This document shows positions 22,802 through 33,505 of a stretch of DNA of 64,000 bases, piece after piece. The notes under the pieces are model-generated. The model had not been told where the DNA came from. It saw only the letters and a program-made list of their open reading frames with translations, and made no database searches. This DNA is from Metaphire vulgaris (lineage: Eukaryota > Annelida > Clitellata > Crassiclitellata > Megascolecidae). The stretch covers positions 4,731,475-4,795,474 of the forward strand of contig CM030837.1 of the NCBI GenBank assembly GCA_018105865.1. The letters run 5' to 3'. Made by a program: the position numbers and the translations under genes. Each line of letters begins with the position of its first letter. Position 1 is the first letter of the stretch.

Positions 22802-23143
22802 TCACTGGCGTAGCCAAGGAGGATTTTGGGACTAAACCTCTTAGTTGCCCGATCAAAAATGTTTTTATCGCGTCTTATTCGGCGCCCCTCCACCTGTGGG
22901 TGGAGGGGCGCCAAAATCGGGTTTAAGGTAGCAAACAATTTTTTTAAAAGAAGCAAAGAAAACTATCAATACAGTTGTACGCGCTAATATACAGTAGCCA
23001 TATAGCCTAACTAACTCAATCAAGCAAAATACAGTAATAGGTGACGACCTTCTTTTTCTTGTTTGTCAGGATTTTTCGAAGATGGGAATCATAAGAATCA
23101 CAACCCGTCCCACCTTCGGAAAATCTTGGCGACGCCACTGTGC
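22802..23143. mobile_element. hAT-like MITE (CACTGGCGTAGCC), no clear duplication
   Basis: Ends CACTGGCGTAGCCAAGG and, inverted, CTTGGCGACGCCACTG. Its first half (GTGGAGGGGCGCCAAAATCGGG) recurs at 29815-29960. It includes the shared motif GTGACGACCTTCTTTTTCTTG at 23041. Target duplication not visible. Confidence 0.6.
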
Positions 23144-23661
23144 AATTTAATAATGTCAGCGATGTTTGTCCTTGGCCTTGATCCTGGCCTTTAAGGACTC
23201 CTTAAGGACAAGTTACAAATCCTTGGCCTGATCCTGGCCTTGAGGACTAAGTAAGTCCTTGTTAACAATCCTGAGTACTGTGTATCGCATTGTAGGTTGC
23301 GTTGTTAGGCGAAGTGGCAATTGACCAGTCTAGATATCTCCGAACTCCTATATGGTCGGTCGTCAACGACAAGAGATACAGAATGCAGGACAGCATAAAA
23401 GACTCTCTAATGTGCCACTTAGCATGCACGAAGACTTTGCGACTGTGCCGTTCTCGACGAGCGAACGAAAACCGCGTCTGTTCGCTGCAGACAATGTCTC
23501 TGTGTCGTTAATTTCAAAGTCTCGCTGTCTCTTAATCGAAATGGCGACGTAGATTGCTGTTCATTCAACATTTACAACAGCCGATCGGACAAATGCGGCA
23601 TCGTCTGCTGTGGCTACGACGAAATAACTGCGTGCGCCGTCGACTGAGGCAACCTCTGTGT

Positions 23662-23697
<36 letters not shown>

Positions 23698-23885
23698 GGG
23701 AGGGTGTTTTCTGCAGGATGCAAATCTTGGAGGAGAAAGGGCGATTAAGTGGAAGCTGGCGAAGGTTTCAATCGAAATCGCGAACAGCTGGAAGGAAACG
23801 ACCGAGTAGGAGTCGCATTGTCAAATGACGGTGGCAAAAACTCGATTAGGAGAACAACGAAGACGACGAATTTATTATTTCATCG
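23144..23885. other. Non-coding with a (CGG)n run
   Basis: 23657-23699 is about a dozen CGG units followed by a G run. Plus frames through it (polyArg) are repeat artefacts. No gene recognised. Confidence 0.45.
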
Positions 23886-23923
23886 AAGACGTTCTCTTGT
23901 TCCTCGGAGCAAGAGAACGTCTT
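23886..23923. repeat. Perfect 14-bp hairpin
   Basis: AAGACGTTCTCTTG at 23886-23899 and its exact complement at 23910-23923, with a 10-nt loop. Confidence 0.9.
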
Positions 23924-23936
23924 TCCAATGTAAAAG

Positions 23937-24295
23937 CAGTGTTTATTCTAGGCCCTTTGGGGGGGGGGGGACCCCCCCAGTTTGAAAATTCACCCCCACA
24001 AATTTCTATATCTTGCACTGGGGGATGGAAATCCCCCCAAAGTGTGACGAGAGGGGGTTTTATTTTGGAGAGGGGAAAAAAGAGAAGGACATGACCATAT
24101 AGTGACCATATAGAAGAGCATTTGAAAGAAAAGGAAGGAAGTGATGAACTTTTTTGCTCGTCACCACATTCGAGAAAACAAATGATGTTGGCAGGATGAC
24201 CTTTTTTCGCTCGTCAAGGTTTTTGGGCAGACAAACCTTCTCCCCTCAAACATTTCAACCCCCCCCCCATGTCAAGGTGGCTAGAATAAACACTG
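23937..24295. mobile_element. MITE with 9-bp target duplication, copy 2
   Basis: CAGTGTTTATTCTAGG and, inverted, GGCTAGAATAAACACTG. ATGTAAAAG (9 bp) flanks it at 23928-23936 and 24296-24304. It carries two shared motifs, near 24140 and 24195. It sits at the foot of the second hairpin. Confidence 0.9.
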
Positions 24296-24297
24296 AT

Positions 24298-24327
24298 GTA
24301 AAAGCCACCTTGTTCGGTGGCTTTTAC
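24298..24327. repeat. Perfect 12-bp hairpin
   Basis: GTAAAAGCCACC (24298-24309) and its complement (24316-24327) around a 6-nt loop. Without the MITE it would lie a few bases after the hairpin at 23886. Confidence 0.9.
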
Positions 24328-24360
24328 CACTCAACGTCTTCGCCTTCATGTATAAATATG

Positions 24361-25340
24361 AGGGGCTGTCCATTAATTACGTCAACATGTATATGGTAAG
24401 GACAGGGTGGTATATTTGAGAGTCAGATCAGATGCGGAGGGAGGAGACACGGTTGCCGCTTTTCCAGTTCTCTCCTCTTTTTCTATTTACAGTGGATCAG
24501 CTGAAACAGACAATCGTCACAGCGTAGAGCAATGCTGTACCAGCGTTTCATTGACCGCGCAATTGGTCAGTGGCGTCGTCGGCCTGAATGCGTTGTCCAC
24601 CAGCAAGAAGGATAATATTGAACATTTTATGTGAAGAAATCCATCCATCCGTGTACTGTTACAGTAAAAATAATCGCTGTTTATGTGAATTTTAACGGTT
24701 AGGCCCTATATTTGAATTGGTATGACTAAAGTACCGTATTATCAATTCACCATTGTGCGGTTTTTTGGGCCACCCTGTATACATTCTTTGCCGATTTTCG
24801 CACCAATTGCGCCGCGCATCCTACTGTGTACAATATGAGCACAGAAAGCGTCTCAACAGCTGTTGTTCACTATGTAGGCCTAGATCTAGGCATGAACCCA
24901 CAGAGACATGTTAGGCCTACACCCCTAGCGGTCACTGCCTGTATACTAAGGGTCCAGAAACTCTCTGGCAACGAATTTACGCAAAATGTGCATCACAAAC
25001 TATATCGGATTTTACAGACTCTCTAGTCACTTCACCCAATAAAACTAGTATTTAATTCGTCATATTATATTATAACTGAAATAAGTAAACGTCTGCGTTT
25101 GATATTTGGCACGAGGTCGTTCCAGTACAACGCTGAAATACGGGCATGACGTTGATGCAGGTACAAATCTGTCTTCTCAAAAATCAAAACTCCCATTTCG
25201 ATGAAAAAAATTAAGTCGGAAATGGCCCAATCGCGCATCAAATGACGATAACATAAAGCTCGATTACAAGCGAACAAAAACAAAGCCGGCGATTTGTTTA
25301 ATTAAAGGTTTATTTGACAATAATATTATTTAAGTTTTCT
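24361..25340. other. Non-coding; starts with a Harbinger-like end
   Basis: GGGGCTGTCCATTAATTACG at 24362 follows TGA and is a short fragment of the 12911 family. The rest has no recognised gene. Confidence 0.4.
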
Positions 25341-25355
25341 GGAACGTACAAGCAG

Positions 25356-25611
25356 CAGAGGCGTAGCTAGGGGCGGGGGTACATATGTCCCCGGGCGCCG
25401 AGGTGGGGGACGGTGGCAAAATCGGGGTTAGGGTAGCAGAAAAAGTAAAAAGAAGCATCAATATATAGTTGTGACGACCTTCTTTTTTGCTTGTCAGGGT
25501 TTTTAGATTTTTTACGAAGTTGAAATTTTTCTGAAGTTTAGGGGAGGGAGGGGGCGCCATCACTGTGTTTTGTCCCTGGGCACCGGACACCCTACAGTAG
25601 CTACGTCTCTG
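25356..25611. mobile_element. hAT-like MITE (CAGAGGCGTAGCTAGG)
   Basis: Perfect 8-bp duplication ACAAGCAG at 25348-25355 and 25612-25619. The shared motif GTGACGACCTTCTTTTTTGC is at 25471. Confidence 0.92.
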
Positions 25612-26142
25612 ACAAGCAGCCTCTGTTTTGATCAGACTACTGTATAGGCTGCTGCGAAAGCGTCTGCAGTAGTAGGCTCTATGCCAATTTTAATGTAACA
25701 TTACAGAGTGGTATCAGCTATAGCTTTTGCCCTTCGAGCGAAGCATATAGAAAAACCATACGGAATGATCGGTCCAGCCAAGCGCTGTGCTGCGGCGGAA
25801 TCAGCCAGCCTTACTGCAGTCTGATTCTCAAAAGATTCGCTGATCCGTGACTTAGACGACAGATAAGATGCACGCATGAATTGTTCGTTTGCGCAGGTAT
25901 TGTACATACGTGAACACGAACGCTATTTACCTTTATGCGTTCATGTGCGTCATGTCGTGTAACGCCCCAACGTGCAGTAAATAGTCACATTCTGTGTCTG
26001 ATTCAGCTGTGATCGAATATTCTGGCCGTGTTATTATTTGGCCTATTATGTTTGGAAAGAAATTCTGAAACCTGGAAGATCTTTGAAGGAAAGAGAGATT
26101 ATTTATGCTGCGCAATTCTTAATCTGGTTTTCCGTCCTTGAA

Positions 26143-29061
26143 ATGGCGACCAAAGATGTGGACGGTGTCTTGGACTCGACGACGGTGTGGAGCCACAAGG
26201 ACGCCTGCGATCTGAAAGACTTCGCCAAGTGCAACACGCTGCCCTGTCTGGCGCGAGTGCAGAAAGGTCAGTATCGAGGCGTCATAAGACCGGACCAGGT
26301 CGTCTTCGTCCACTCGGTCGAGGTCGGGCAGAAGGTTCTGGCGGAGGTAGTGAGACCACTGCGGGCGAGAGGTCGCGCCAGCGGCGGCGGCGGCGGCGAC
26401 GCCGTTAACTACTCGCTCCCGATCACCTACGCCGGTTGGTTCGAGCTGCTGTCGGAGGACGGAAAGCCGATCCAACCGATCGAGAGCGTCGAGGAGCTGT
26501 CGAAGGCGTCGCCGCACCAGTGCATCGCGCGGGAGTCGTTCCGGACGCCGTACTCGGCTGCCGGCGTCGACCAGTTCTCGACGGACCAGCTGCGCCAGGT
26601 GGCGGTCGGCGAGCGCCTGACGCTGCTCGGGGAGGTCGACGTCGCGTTCAGGGGCAGCCGCGGCGGCGTCGCCACGAAGCGCTACCTGCGATGTCGCGAC
26701 GACGCCGGCGACAACGTCTTCCTGGCCGTCGACCTGCGGGCGCAGTTCAGTCCCGTCGCCGGAGCGAACAACATCTCCGGCGTGCACGGGCTGCGCGGCC
26801 TGCTCGAGAAGTTCCGGCTGCCGATCGTCGTGCGGCTGGTCTACGGAACGATCCCGGCGCGCGTCGAGCGGTCCTTCTCGCCCGTCTTCCGACTGATGGG
26901 GTCTTATCGGGACGAGGTCGCCTTCCTGCTTCCGCTTCCGGTGAGAAAGGAGACGAAGATGGTCGTCGTGTCGACGCGCGAACCGCTCCGTCTCGTCCCT
27001 GCCAGGAACATGGATACTCTGCGCGAGAACACCGACTTCACCGAATGCATGACCAGATGTTCGGCGTCGCACAGGAGCTACACGAACAGCATCCACGTCC
27101 TGGTCGATCTGCCGGACGCACGGGCGATAAGCAGAGGCAGAGAGACGCGGACGGAACAGGTCAAGACCGACGAAACGTCGAATAACCTGGACAGCGAAGA
27201 AGAAGAGGAGATCGAGGAAATCTACAGATACGTGAGGGAAGGAGGCCCCCAGCCTCTGCCCAAGACGCGACCGACTTCGGGAAAAGTCGACGAGCTGATC
27301 CCCGGGAAAAATTCGACCATTCGACCGCCGCTGGTGTCGAGCGGTCGGGCCTCGGAGAAGGGAACGGAAAGCCAAGAGGCGGTCATGGATTTCGAGAATC
27401 ATTCCCAGAAAGAACCCACCACCGCGACGGTAGCGGGAAACAGCCTGACGGTAGACGACGCCTTCTGGGAGGAAGAGATCTACGAGGAAATCGACAAAAT
27501 ACGAAATAGAAAAGTCCAAGAAAAACACTCACGAAGCGAGTCTCCGCTGACGAAATCTTCCGCTGATCAGCCCACACCAACAACAACACCAACGACAACA
27601 ACAGCAGCAGCAACAACAACAACAGCAACAACAGAGACAACGACGACAACCGTCGTCGAAAATATCACGCACGAATCAAAGATAAGAAAAGAAGCAAGAT
27701 CCGAACAGGACAACATGGTCGAAAGCCTTCGACAGGTCTACGTACGTTCCCAGCCTCCTCTGCTGTTGCTGCCGGCGTCCGCGAAGGCCGCTTCCGTCTT
27801 TCACAAACCGGAAGCAGCCCAGTCGACGAAAGACGGCCTCGAGTCGACCGCGAAGGCCTCGCCTCCAGTTCATCGGAATCTCTTCGACAGAGACGCGGAG
27901 ACGTCGATCCAGACGGCGCCAGCGACACGCGAATCCAGCGTCGACGTCGAGGCGACGGCACTGAAACCGCCCCCGTCTCTGGCTCCGCCCCCGTCTCTGG
28001 CTCCGCCCCCGTCTCTGGCTTCGCCGCCGTCTCTGGCTCCGCCCCCGTCTCTGGCTCCGCCGCCGTCGTCGTCGTCGTCGGCGTTCGTGCAGAATCCGCG
28101 GTCGAAGCCTCAGCCGCCGAAGGTTCTGCCGAAGACGAAGCAGAAGACCAGAGATTCCGTCGCCCAAATAACGCCGCCGTCGGTCGATTCCACTTCCGTC
28201 AGTGCTACAAGAAGAAGTCTGCAAGGGACGATCGAGGAACCGCAGACGGTGAGCGACGGCGTCCTCTCACCGGACGCGTTACTTCACACGAGGGCCACGG
28301 AATCAGATCCCCCGACCACCACCACGACTACGGTGATCAGAGGCCTTCTACCGGTTGCAGCTGCAGTAGCTTCTCCGCCGCCGCCGCAGCAGCGGCAGCA
28401 GCTGAAGTCCATCGCAGATACCATTGCGGGAAGTCAGACTCATCACGAACTGATTTCTGGAACGATCCCCGCGAATCCGATTCCGCAGACTCTTCGTCAG
28501 TTCGAGTTCAACGCTGCTGCTGTTGCTGCTGCTGCTGCTTCGTCGAGTGTCTTAGAAGGAACTAGTTCTGTCTCAGGAAAGCCGGAACAGAGCCTGCGTC
28601 ACGCATCGCTGAATCAGGAACCAATCAGTCCAGTTGTTTCGAAGCAGGATCCGGCGGACGATGCCAAAGTTCCGCATCAACTGCATCTGAAGATCGGTCC
28701 AAACGAACCTCACTTCCAGCAGCCGCGAACTCTCTCCTCTCAGCGCGATCACATCTCCGGCTATCATCAGGCGGACGCAACTTCGAGTCCCATCGTCGTA
28801 AACGCTAGCTCGACGAGTCGCATAAACTGGACTTCCGGTTCCGGTTCTGGTTCCACTGTTCAGGTAGGTAGGGATGTCGTCGTCGGCGGCGGAGGAGGAG
28901 GAGGAGGAGGAGTGGTGAACACGGGAGCTAACAGCAACAGCGGGGTCACGACAATACGAGTGTCAGGGGTGTCCAACTCTGACCCGACGTTCTATCCTCA
29001 AGTTGCCGGCGGTCCAGGAAGCACCCAGATCTACGTTCGTTTTCCAACTGCGTACAAGTGA
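26143..29061 (+). CDS. CABIT-domain adaptor protein, GAREM/THEMIS type
   Basis: 972 codons from the first in-frame ATG (G at -3 and +4) to TGA. The N-terminal 310 residues form a CABIT domain: LPCLARV near 45, LPITYAGWFELL with PIESVEELSKA near 95-120, GERLTLLGEVDV near 165, LRGLLEKFRLPIVV near 225. These match GAREM positions in order. In vertebrates GAREM links receptor tyrosine kinases to ERK through Grb2/Shp2, and THEMIS acts in T-cell receptor signalling. The rest is disordered: acidic patches, Thr/Gln/Ser runs, and six PPPSLA-type units at about 609-642. Tyr447 in EEEIYEEIDK is the Src-family SH2 consensus YEEI; Tyr361/363 lie in IYRYVRE. No SAM domain, which ends GAREM proteins, is seen. 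TTCAG/GTAGGT near 28864 is a possible splice donor, so the last 65 residues may not be the true end. Which family member it is remains open. Confidence 0.8.
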   Translation: MATKDVDGVLDSTTVWSHKDACDLKDFAKCNTLPCLARVQKGQYRGVIRPDQVVFVHSVEVGQKVLAEVVRPLRARGRASGGGGGDAVNYSLPITYAGWFELLSEDGKPIQPIESVEELSKASPHQCIARESFRTPYSAAGVDQFSTDQLRQVAVGERLTLLGEVDVAFRGSRGGVATKRYLRCRDDAGDNVFLAVDLRAQFSPVAGANNISGVHGLRGLLEKFRLPIVVRLVYGTIPARVERSFSPVFRLMGSYRDEVAFLLPLPVRKETKMVVVSTREPLRLVPARNMDTLRENTDFTECMTRCSASHRSYTNSIHVLVDLPDARAISRGRETRTEQVKTDETSNNLDSEEEEEIEEIYRYVREGGPQPLPKTRPTSGKVDELIPGKNSTIRPPLVSSGRASEKGTESQEAVMDFENHSQKEPTTATVAGNSLTVDDAFWEEEIYEEIDKIRNRKVQEKHSRSESPLTKSSADQPTPTTTPTTTTAAATTTTATTETTTTTVVENITHESKIRKEARSEQDNMVESLRQVYVRSQPPLLLLPASAKAASVFHKPEAAQSTKDGLESTAKASPPVHRNLFDRDAETSIQTAPATRESSVDVEATALKPPPSLAPPPSLAPPPSLASPPSLAPPPSLAPPPSSSSSAFVQNPRSKPQPPKVLPKTKQKTRDSVAQITPPSVDSTSVSATRRSLQGTIEEPQTVSDGVLSPDALLHTRATESDPPTTTTTTVIRGLLPVAAAVASPPPPQQRQQLKSIADTIAGSQTHHELISGTIPANPIPQTLRQFEFNAAAVAAAAASSSVLEGTSSVSGKPEQSLRHASLNQEPISPVVSKQDPADDAKVPHQLHLKIGPNEPHFQQPRTLSSQRDHISGYHQADATSSPIVVNASSTSRINWTSGSGSGSTVQVGRDVVVGGGGGGGGGVVNTGANSNSGVTTIRVSGVSNSDPTFYPQVAGGPGSTQIYVRFPTAYK

Positions 29062-29071
29062 GAAAGAGAGA

Positions 29072-29157
<86 letters not shown>
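29058..29157. repeat. (GA)n directly after the CABIT stop codon
   Basis: The stop TGA runs straight into about 48 GA units, so the repeat would be in the 3' UTR. AATAAA at about 29563 is a possible polyadenylation signal. Confidence 0.9.
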
Positions 29158-29159
<2 letters not shown>

Positions 29160-30600
29160 TTGCATAGGAAATTCGGCAAACAACATTTTGTCGCAAAATC
29201 TGAGACTTCAACGACAATATTGATTCTCTTAAATAGTGGTCAAAACTTTTGCGAATTTTGCTCGAAGGTAGATTTCGGGAAAGGGGTTGTTTCATCTGAG
29301 TTTCCAATTACTTGTGTCCTAAGTAGGGAATGACCGGAAACCGCTCCGGACATTCGCTCCGGCCGGATAGTGTGGTATTCGACAATATCCCGGTTCGCCA
29401 AATACTTATGTCACGAAACTACAGAATACGAACATTACGCTGGACAAAAAATTTTTCACAGATGTCATGTTGTTTGAAATGAAATTAGTCATTTCTGATT
29501 AAATTGTATATGATGAACACGAATATGACAATCAAAATGCAAAATTGGTTCCAGTTTTTAAAATAAATTATCTGCAATTATTGCTTATTACACGAATGCA
29601 TGGGAATAGAAACAATAGGCCTGTGGTAAATACATGTAAAAATTCAAGTCATAGACTAAGTCGTAAATTTCTTTGCCTGTTTCTTGTACAGCTTCTCGAG
29701 AACAACTCGTCTAGCAGTATTCAACCAGCATGGTAATTGACCATTTCCCCCATATCTTTGTTTCATTGTTGCGATTTCTTGATGAATAATACGTTAGCGA
29801 TGTTTATTACTATAGTGGCGTAGTCATGGGGGTTGGGGGTTAAACCCCTCCTCTTGGTTGGCCGGCGAACAATTTTTTCTTGCGCATTAATATTCTGTGG
29901 GTGGAGGGGCGTCAAAATCGGGTTTAAGGTAAGAAGAAATGGAAAAAAGATGCAAAAATATCCAGTGGCGGTTCCACGTGGGGGATGAGTGGGGATGCAT
30001 CCCCCACAGGATTTTCGAACTTACTTTTTTCCATTGTGAAACCTATTTGTGGGTAAATGTCTAGTAAAACTAACTGCGAATGACCTTTTTTTGCTTGGCA
30101 ACTTATTTTTCGGTAAACGTATAGGCCTAGTAAAATTAGGGATAAAATTCCATTTTCAGCCTTTTTGGCAAAGTTTATTGATTGTATGAAGAGAAAATTG
30201 GGGGGGGGGGAGGGTGTCCGGAGCTAATTAGTATGCATTTTGTATGCATACCATTGTCACATTACCTTTAACAGTAATTTTGGACCAAGAGATTTCAATC
30301 TCAGTGATTTCAATCTCACTCTAAACAAGTAAAACAACGATGAAAAAATGAGTGAATGAACGAACGAAAAATGAATTAACGAAGGAACGAAAGAATTAAT
30401 GAATGGAATAGTAAAGAAAATGTGCGTGTAAGAGCGTGGTTTGGTATGTCACGAGTGTTGAGGGGGTAACCCCGCCGGTCGACTATCATGACCATTAGGG
30501 TCGAAAACTTTCGTTTTTGACCTTCAAACCCTTCCGCTGAGAGTACGTAGTCCAGCTTGTCTTTACAAAGGTCACGTCTTTATTCTTTGCAGTCTAGAAA
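29158..30600. other. Non-coding with MITE fragments
   Basis: 29815-29960 is the left half of the family at 22802 (AGTGGCGTAGTC, GTGGAGGGGCGTCAAAATCGGG). At 29963 a CAGTGGCGGTTCC end begins, with no matching right end. The text around 30225-30265 (GGAGCTAATTAGTATGCATT) recurs at 30985. Confidence 0.5.
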
Positions 30601-30614
30601 ATGATCTTTCTTTC

Positions 30615-30617
30615 TTT

Positions 30618-30661
<44 letters not shown>

Positions 30662-30739
30662 CTCTCTCTCTTTCTCTTTCTCTCTCCTTCTTTCTCTCTC
30701 TGTCTTTCTCTGTCTGTCTGTCTGATGTCTGTCTGTCTG

Positions 30740-30790
<51 letters not shown>
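30615..30790. repeat. (TC)n/(TCTG)n microsatellite
   Basis: TC units with CTGT and CTTT interruptions. Open frames here are artefacts. Confidence 0.95.
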
Positions 30791-30793
<3 letters not shown>

Positions 30794-30907
30794 GTAATCA
30801 TCAAACACACATGAGCAATCTAAAAATTTCACTTTTAAGTTTTGAAAAACGTTTGTCAAATTCCTCATACAGATAATTTTTGCCAAGACGGGGTCCTGTG
30901 CTGTTAG

Positions 30908-31118
30908 CAGGTATATTTCTAGCCTAAATTCTAGGATTGTGAATTGGGGGGGGGGGAGTGTCGACCTCAAATGGAGGGGGGTGTCTGGAGCTAATTAGTA
31001 TGCATTTTGTATGCATACCATTGTCACATTACCAAATTTGGGGTGTCGACCTCAAATTGAGGGGGTGTCGACCTCAAATTGGGGGGGGGGGGTGTTAGGG
31101 GGTGTAAAAATATCCCTG
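30908..31118. mobile_element. hAT-like MITE (CAGG-TATATTTCTAGG / TAAAAATATCCCTG)
   Basis: Its ends and interior (GATTGTGAATTGGGGG, GTCGACCTCAAATTG) match, inverted, the element at 53267-53438. GCTGTTAG on the left and CCTGTTAG three bases past the right end agree at 7 of 8, so the right boundary is off by about 3 bp. Confidence 0.6.
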
Positions 31119-31129
31119 AAGCCTGTTAG

Positions 31130-32018
31130 CACACCTAGGCACAGTGGAATCATTGCGCAACGTGAAACACGACCTGGGCCGAGTGAGCAACACAGTCCAA
31201 AGGATCCATTCTCCAAGCACGAGTGCCGATCGCAAATATTGGCACCGAGGCGAAGACTATCCACAATTCCCACTGCCTTGTAATAGGCCTACAATTATAG
31301 CCTATCCATGCGTAGGACCCACAAAGCAACGGACAGAGCATAGAACCAGTCCCCAGACTGTTCTCCTCAAACGGCTTTGACGACTTAATTTATATCTGCG
31401 AACCGGTTGTTAATTGATTGGCATAACTTATTTTGTCCGAAAACAAACGTAGGTTGCTTTGATGAAATACGGAATGCCACCACCATACTGATTCTCTAGC
31501 CGGAATTTTACGCTCATGCGAAACAAAAGAAACTCTGCGTCAATACGAAGACAATGCAATCAGAGAGCAAAATTGTAAACTTTCATCCTCAGAGAATCAG
31601 ATTCCTTTAGTAACGGAGATCATTCTATGCTCTTATTCCGTTAGCGGTAGACAAATCGCTAAAATGAAAGTATGGTAAAATTGCGTGTACAGTAGGGAAC
31701 CAGCGGCTCCATGACAGCCTCTCGGAACCAGCAGATGTTTTCATGAGTTGTTTACTTTTCCGTTTAATTAAATAAAAAATATTTAATATTTGGCGAACTC
31801 GCTTTTGTTCATTCAGTTATTTCAGGGAATTAAAAGTCAGAAGAACGATAACAAAGGACAAAGAAGACGTTTTGAAGTGTCCTTTGGCATACTTGAACCA
31901 TTCCTCTTCAGTGACCTGAGTACAACATCCTCGATCTATATGATCTATATAATATATTATTTTAAAGTGGTTCAGTAGGGACTGCCCTGTGTGAGAACCA
32001 CTGTTGTTCCAGTCCAGT
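31130..32018. other. Non-coding stretch
   Basis: No gene recognised. The end (31925-32018) is likely the 3' UTR of the LINE remnant on the minus strand; GTAGGGACTGCCCTGTGTGAGAAC here resembles 52252-52275. Confidence 0.4.
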
Positions 32019-32400
32019 CTAATATGCTAAACTACTGAGGTTTATTTTGAACTCGTTCACAGTTGTAGCCATTATTATCCGCTCTTCCGGTTCGTTCCAT
32101 CTGTCCACCACTCTTGAACTAAAAAAGTGCAGTTTATGTCTCCCAACCCGTTTCTTGAACAGTTTCATGCTGTGTCCTCTGGTTCGATCATACCGCTTCA
32201 TTGTAAAAAACCTTTCTCTTGCATTTCCACTTTGTTAGTATTTTGTATGTCTCAGTCAAACCCCCTCTCTCTCTTCTTTTCTCCAGGTTGTCAGTCCACA
32301 GTGTTTTAGCCTTTCCTCACAGGCTAGTTTATGATATCCTTTGATCATCTTTGTTGCTCTGTGTTGTACTCTTTCTAAAGTCTCTATGTTTTTTTTCGGG
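32019..32400 (-). pseudogene. LINE ORF2 C-terminal remnant, minus strand
   Basis: Reading from about 32400 downwards gives ETLERVQHRATKMIKGYHKL and EERLKHCGLTTW, then after a frame change near 32200 RGHSMKLFKKR and FFSSRVVDRWNE, ending at 32019. These are the usual last blocks of a Jockey/CR1-type reverse transcriptase protein. The frameshift shows it is dead. Confidence 0.8.
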
Positions 32401-32403
32401 AAT

Positions 32404-32833
32404 GGACACCATACTACTCGATCTTCCTCTCATGTAACTCTCCTTCGTCCTCTGAATCAATCAGCTCTCAAAATTTGCAATCGTGCTTTTTCATATGCTG
32501 CACCAGAACTCTGGAACTCAATTCCAACATCCTCCCTCTGCTGTCTACACCATGGTCTAATAACAAATTCTGAGTAACAATTTCCTTCCATTCTTGCAAC
32601 ATCAAGTTTTTCTTTCTAAACTCAAGTAATTTCTCTTTAAAAAATCATTCCCTCCATAGCCGTAACGTCTCAACCACTGGCCCTTTGGATTAAACGACCC
32701 TGCATGAATGACCTCACCTTTGTCTATAGCTACTTCATTCTGAGATTAAGCGCCTAGGAATAGGAAGTTACTTTGGTGCTGCTTTTGAAGCGTTATAGAA
32801 TTAACGAGATTTTACTTACTTGCTTACTTACTG
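32404..32833 (+). pseudogene. Second LINE remnant, plus strand, with tail
   Basis: SALKICNRAFSYAAPELWNS (about 32460-32520) is the ALKTFGDRAFSVAAPKLWNS-like C-terminal block of another LINE type. Downstream come GAGATTAAGCGCCTAGGAATAGG and GCGTTATAGAATTAACGAGA and a CTTA repeat tail. The same tail appears alone at 9085 and, inverted, at 19480. Confidence 0.75.
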
Positions 32834-33505
32834 TCATTTATTACTATTATGATCATCATTATCACGATTGTTATAATACCTAGTTTCTTTATTATTATTC
32901 CAATAATAATTTTAAAGGCACCTGACTAAGACAAATTTTTTCAAGTTCAACCCAAAGAGTAAAACTTCTTATCTTATTATTGATAATATAATGAATGATC
33001 AAATTATATTCCAAACCTCATCTTGTTAAGAGGCTGGGACGTCATGCTGTCAAATAACTGGAATTGGTTTCATGAGAAGCAAACATTATTGGTTACTTTT
33101 AAATTTAACAGCTGAAAAATGTTGACATCTTGTCTAATACAAACATTGTTTGTATCCATTACACCCCAGACATTAACACACATATTCATGCTTTTTATTA
33201 TTCTATGAACACTAGTATAATGGATGATATGTAAGAAAGAGTAAGGACATTTTTTTAAAATTGTGAAACTCCTTCAGTTTTATTCTAGCCGTAATGGCTC
33301 CGAGTTTGTTCACTCCTCTGGCATTAAGCCGTCACACTTGGCCATGGTGCGCTGATGATGATGATGATGATGATTTAATGGCTTGAAGCAGAATTACTGC
33401 AGAGCAGTTTATTTTTTGAGTTGCAGTTGCATGAAGAAATTCTGGAAACTTTAACGGTCAAGCAGAGGGCATCAGTGATTGCAGATCACTGTTCTACGTC
33501 TCACG
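32834..33505. other. Upstream region of the CNP gene
   Basis: AT-rich with a short GAT run near 33355. An upstream ATG (33431) opens a 7-codon frame. A TGATTGCAG acceptor-like site at 33476-33484 leaves room for an upstream non-coding exon. Confidence 0.4.

Noticed and set aside
24298..24327. Histone mRNA 3' stem-loop
   Set aside because: Right size of stem and an A-rich flank, but the stem and loop bases do not fit the histone consensus and no histone gene is near.
26119..27528. 469-codon minus frame opposite the CABIT gene
   Set aside because: GC-rich antisense shadow; the plus strand encodes a recognisable conserved domain.
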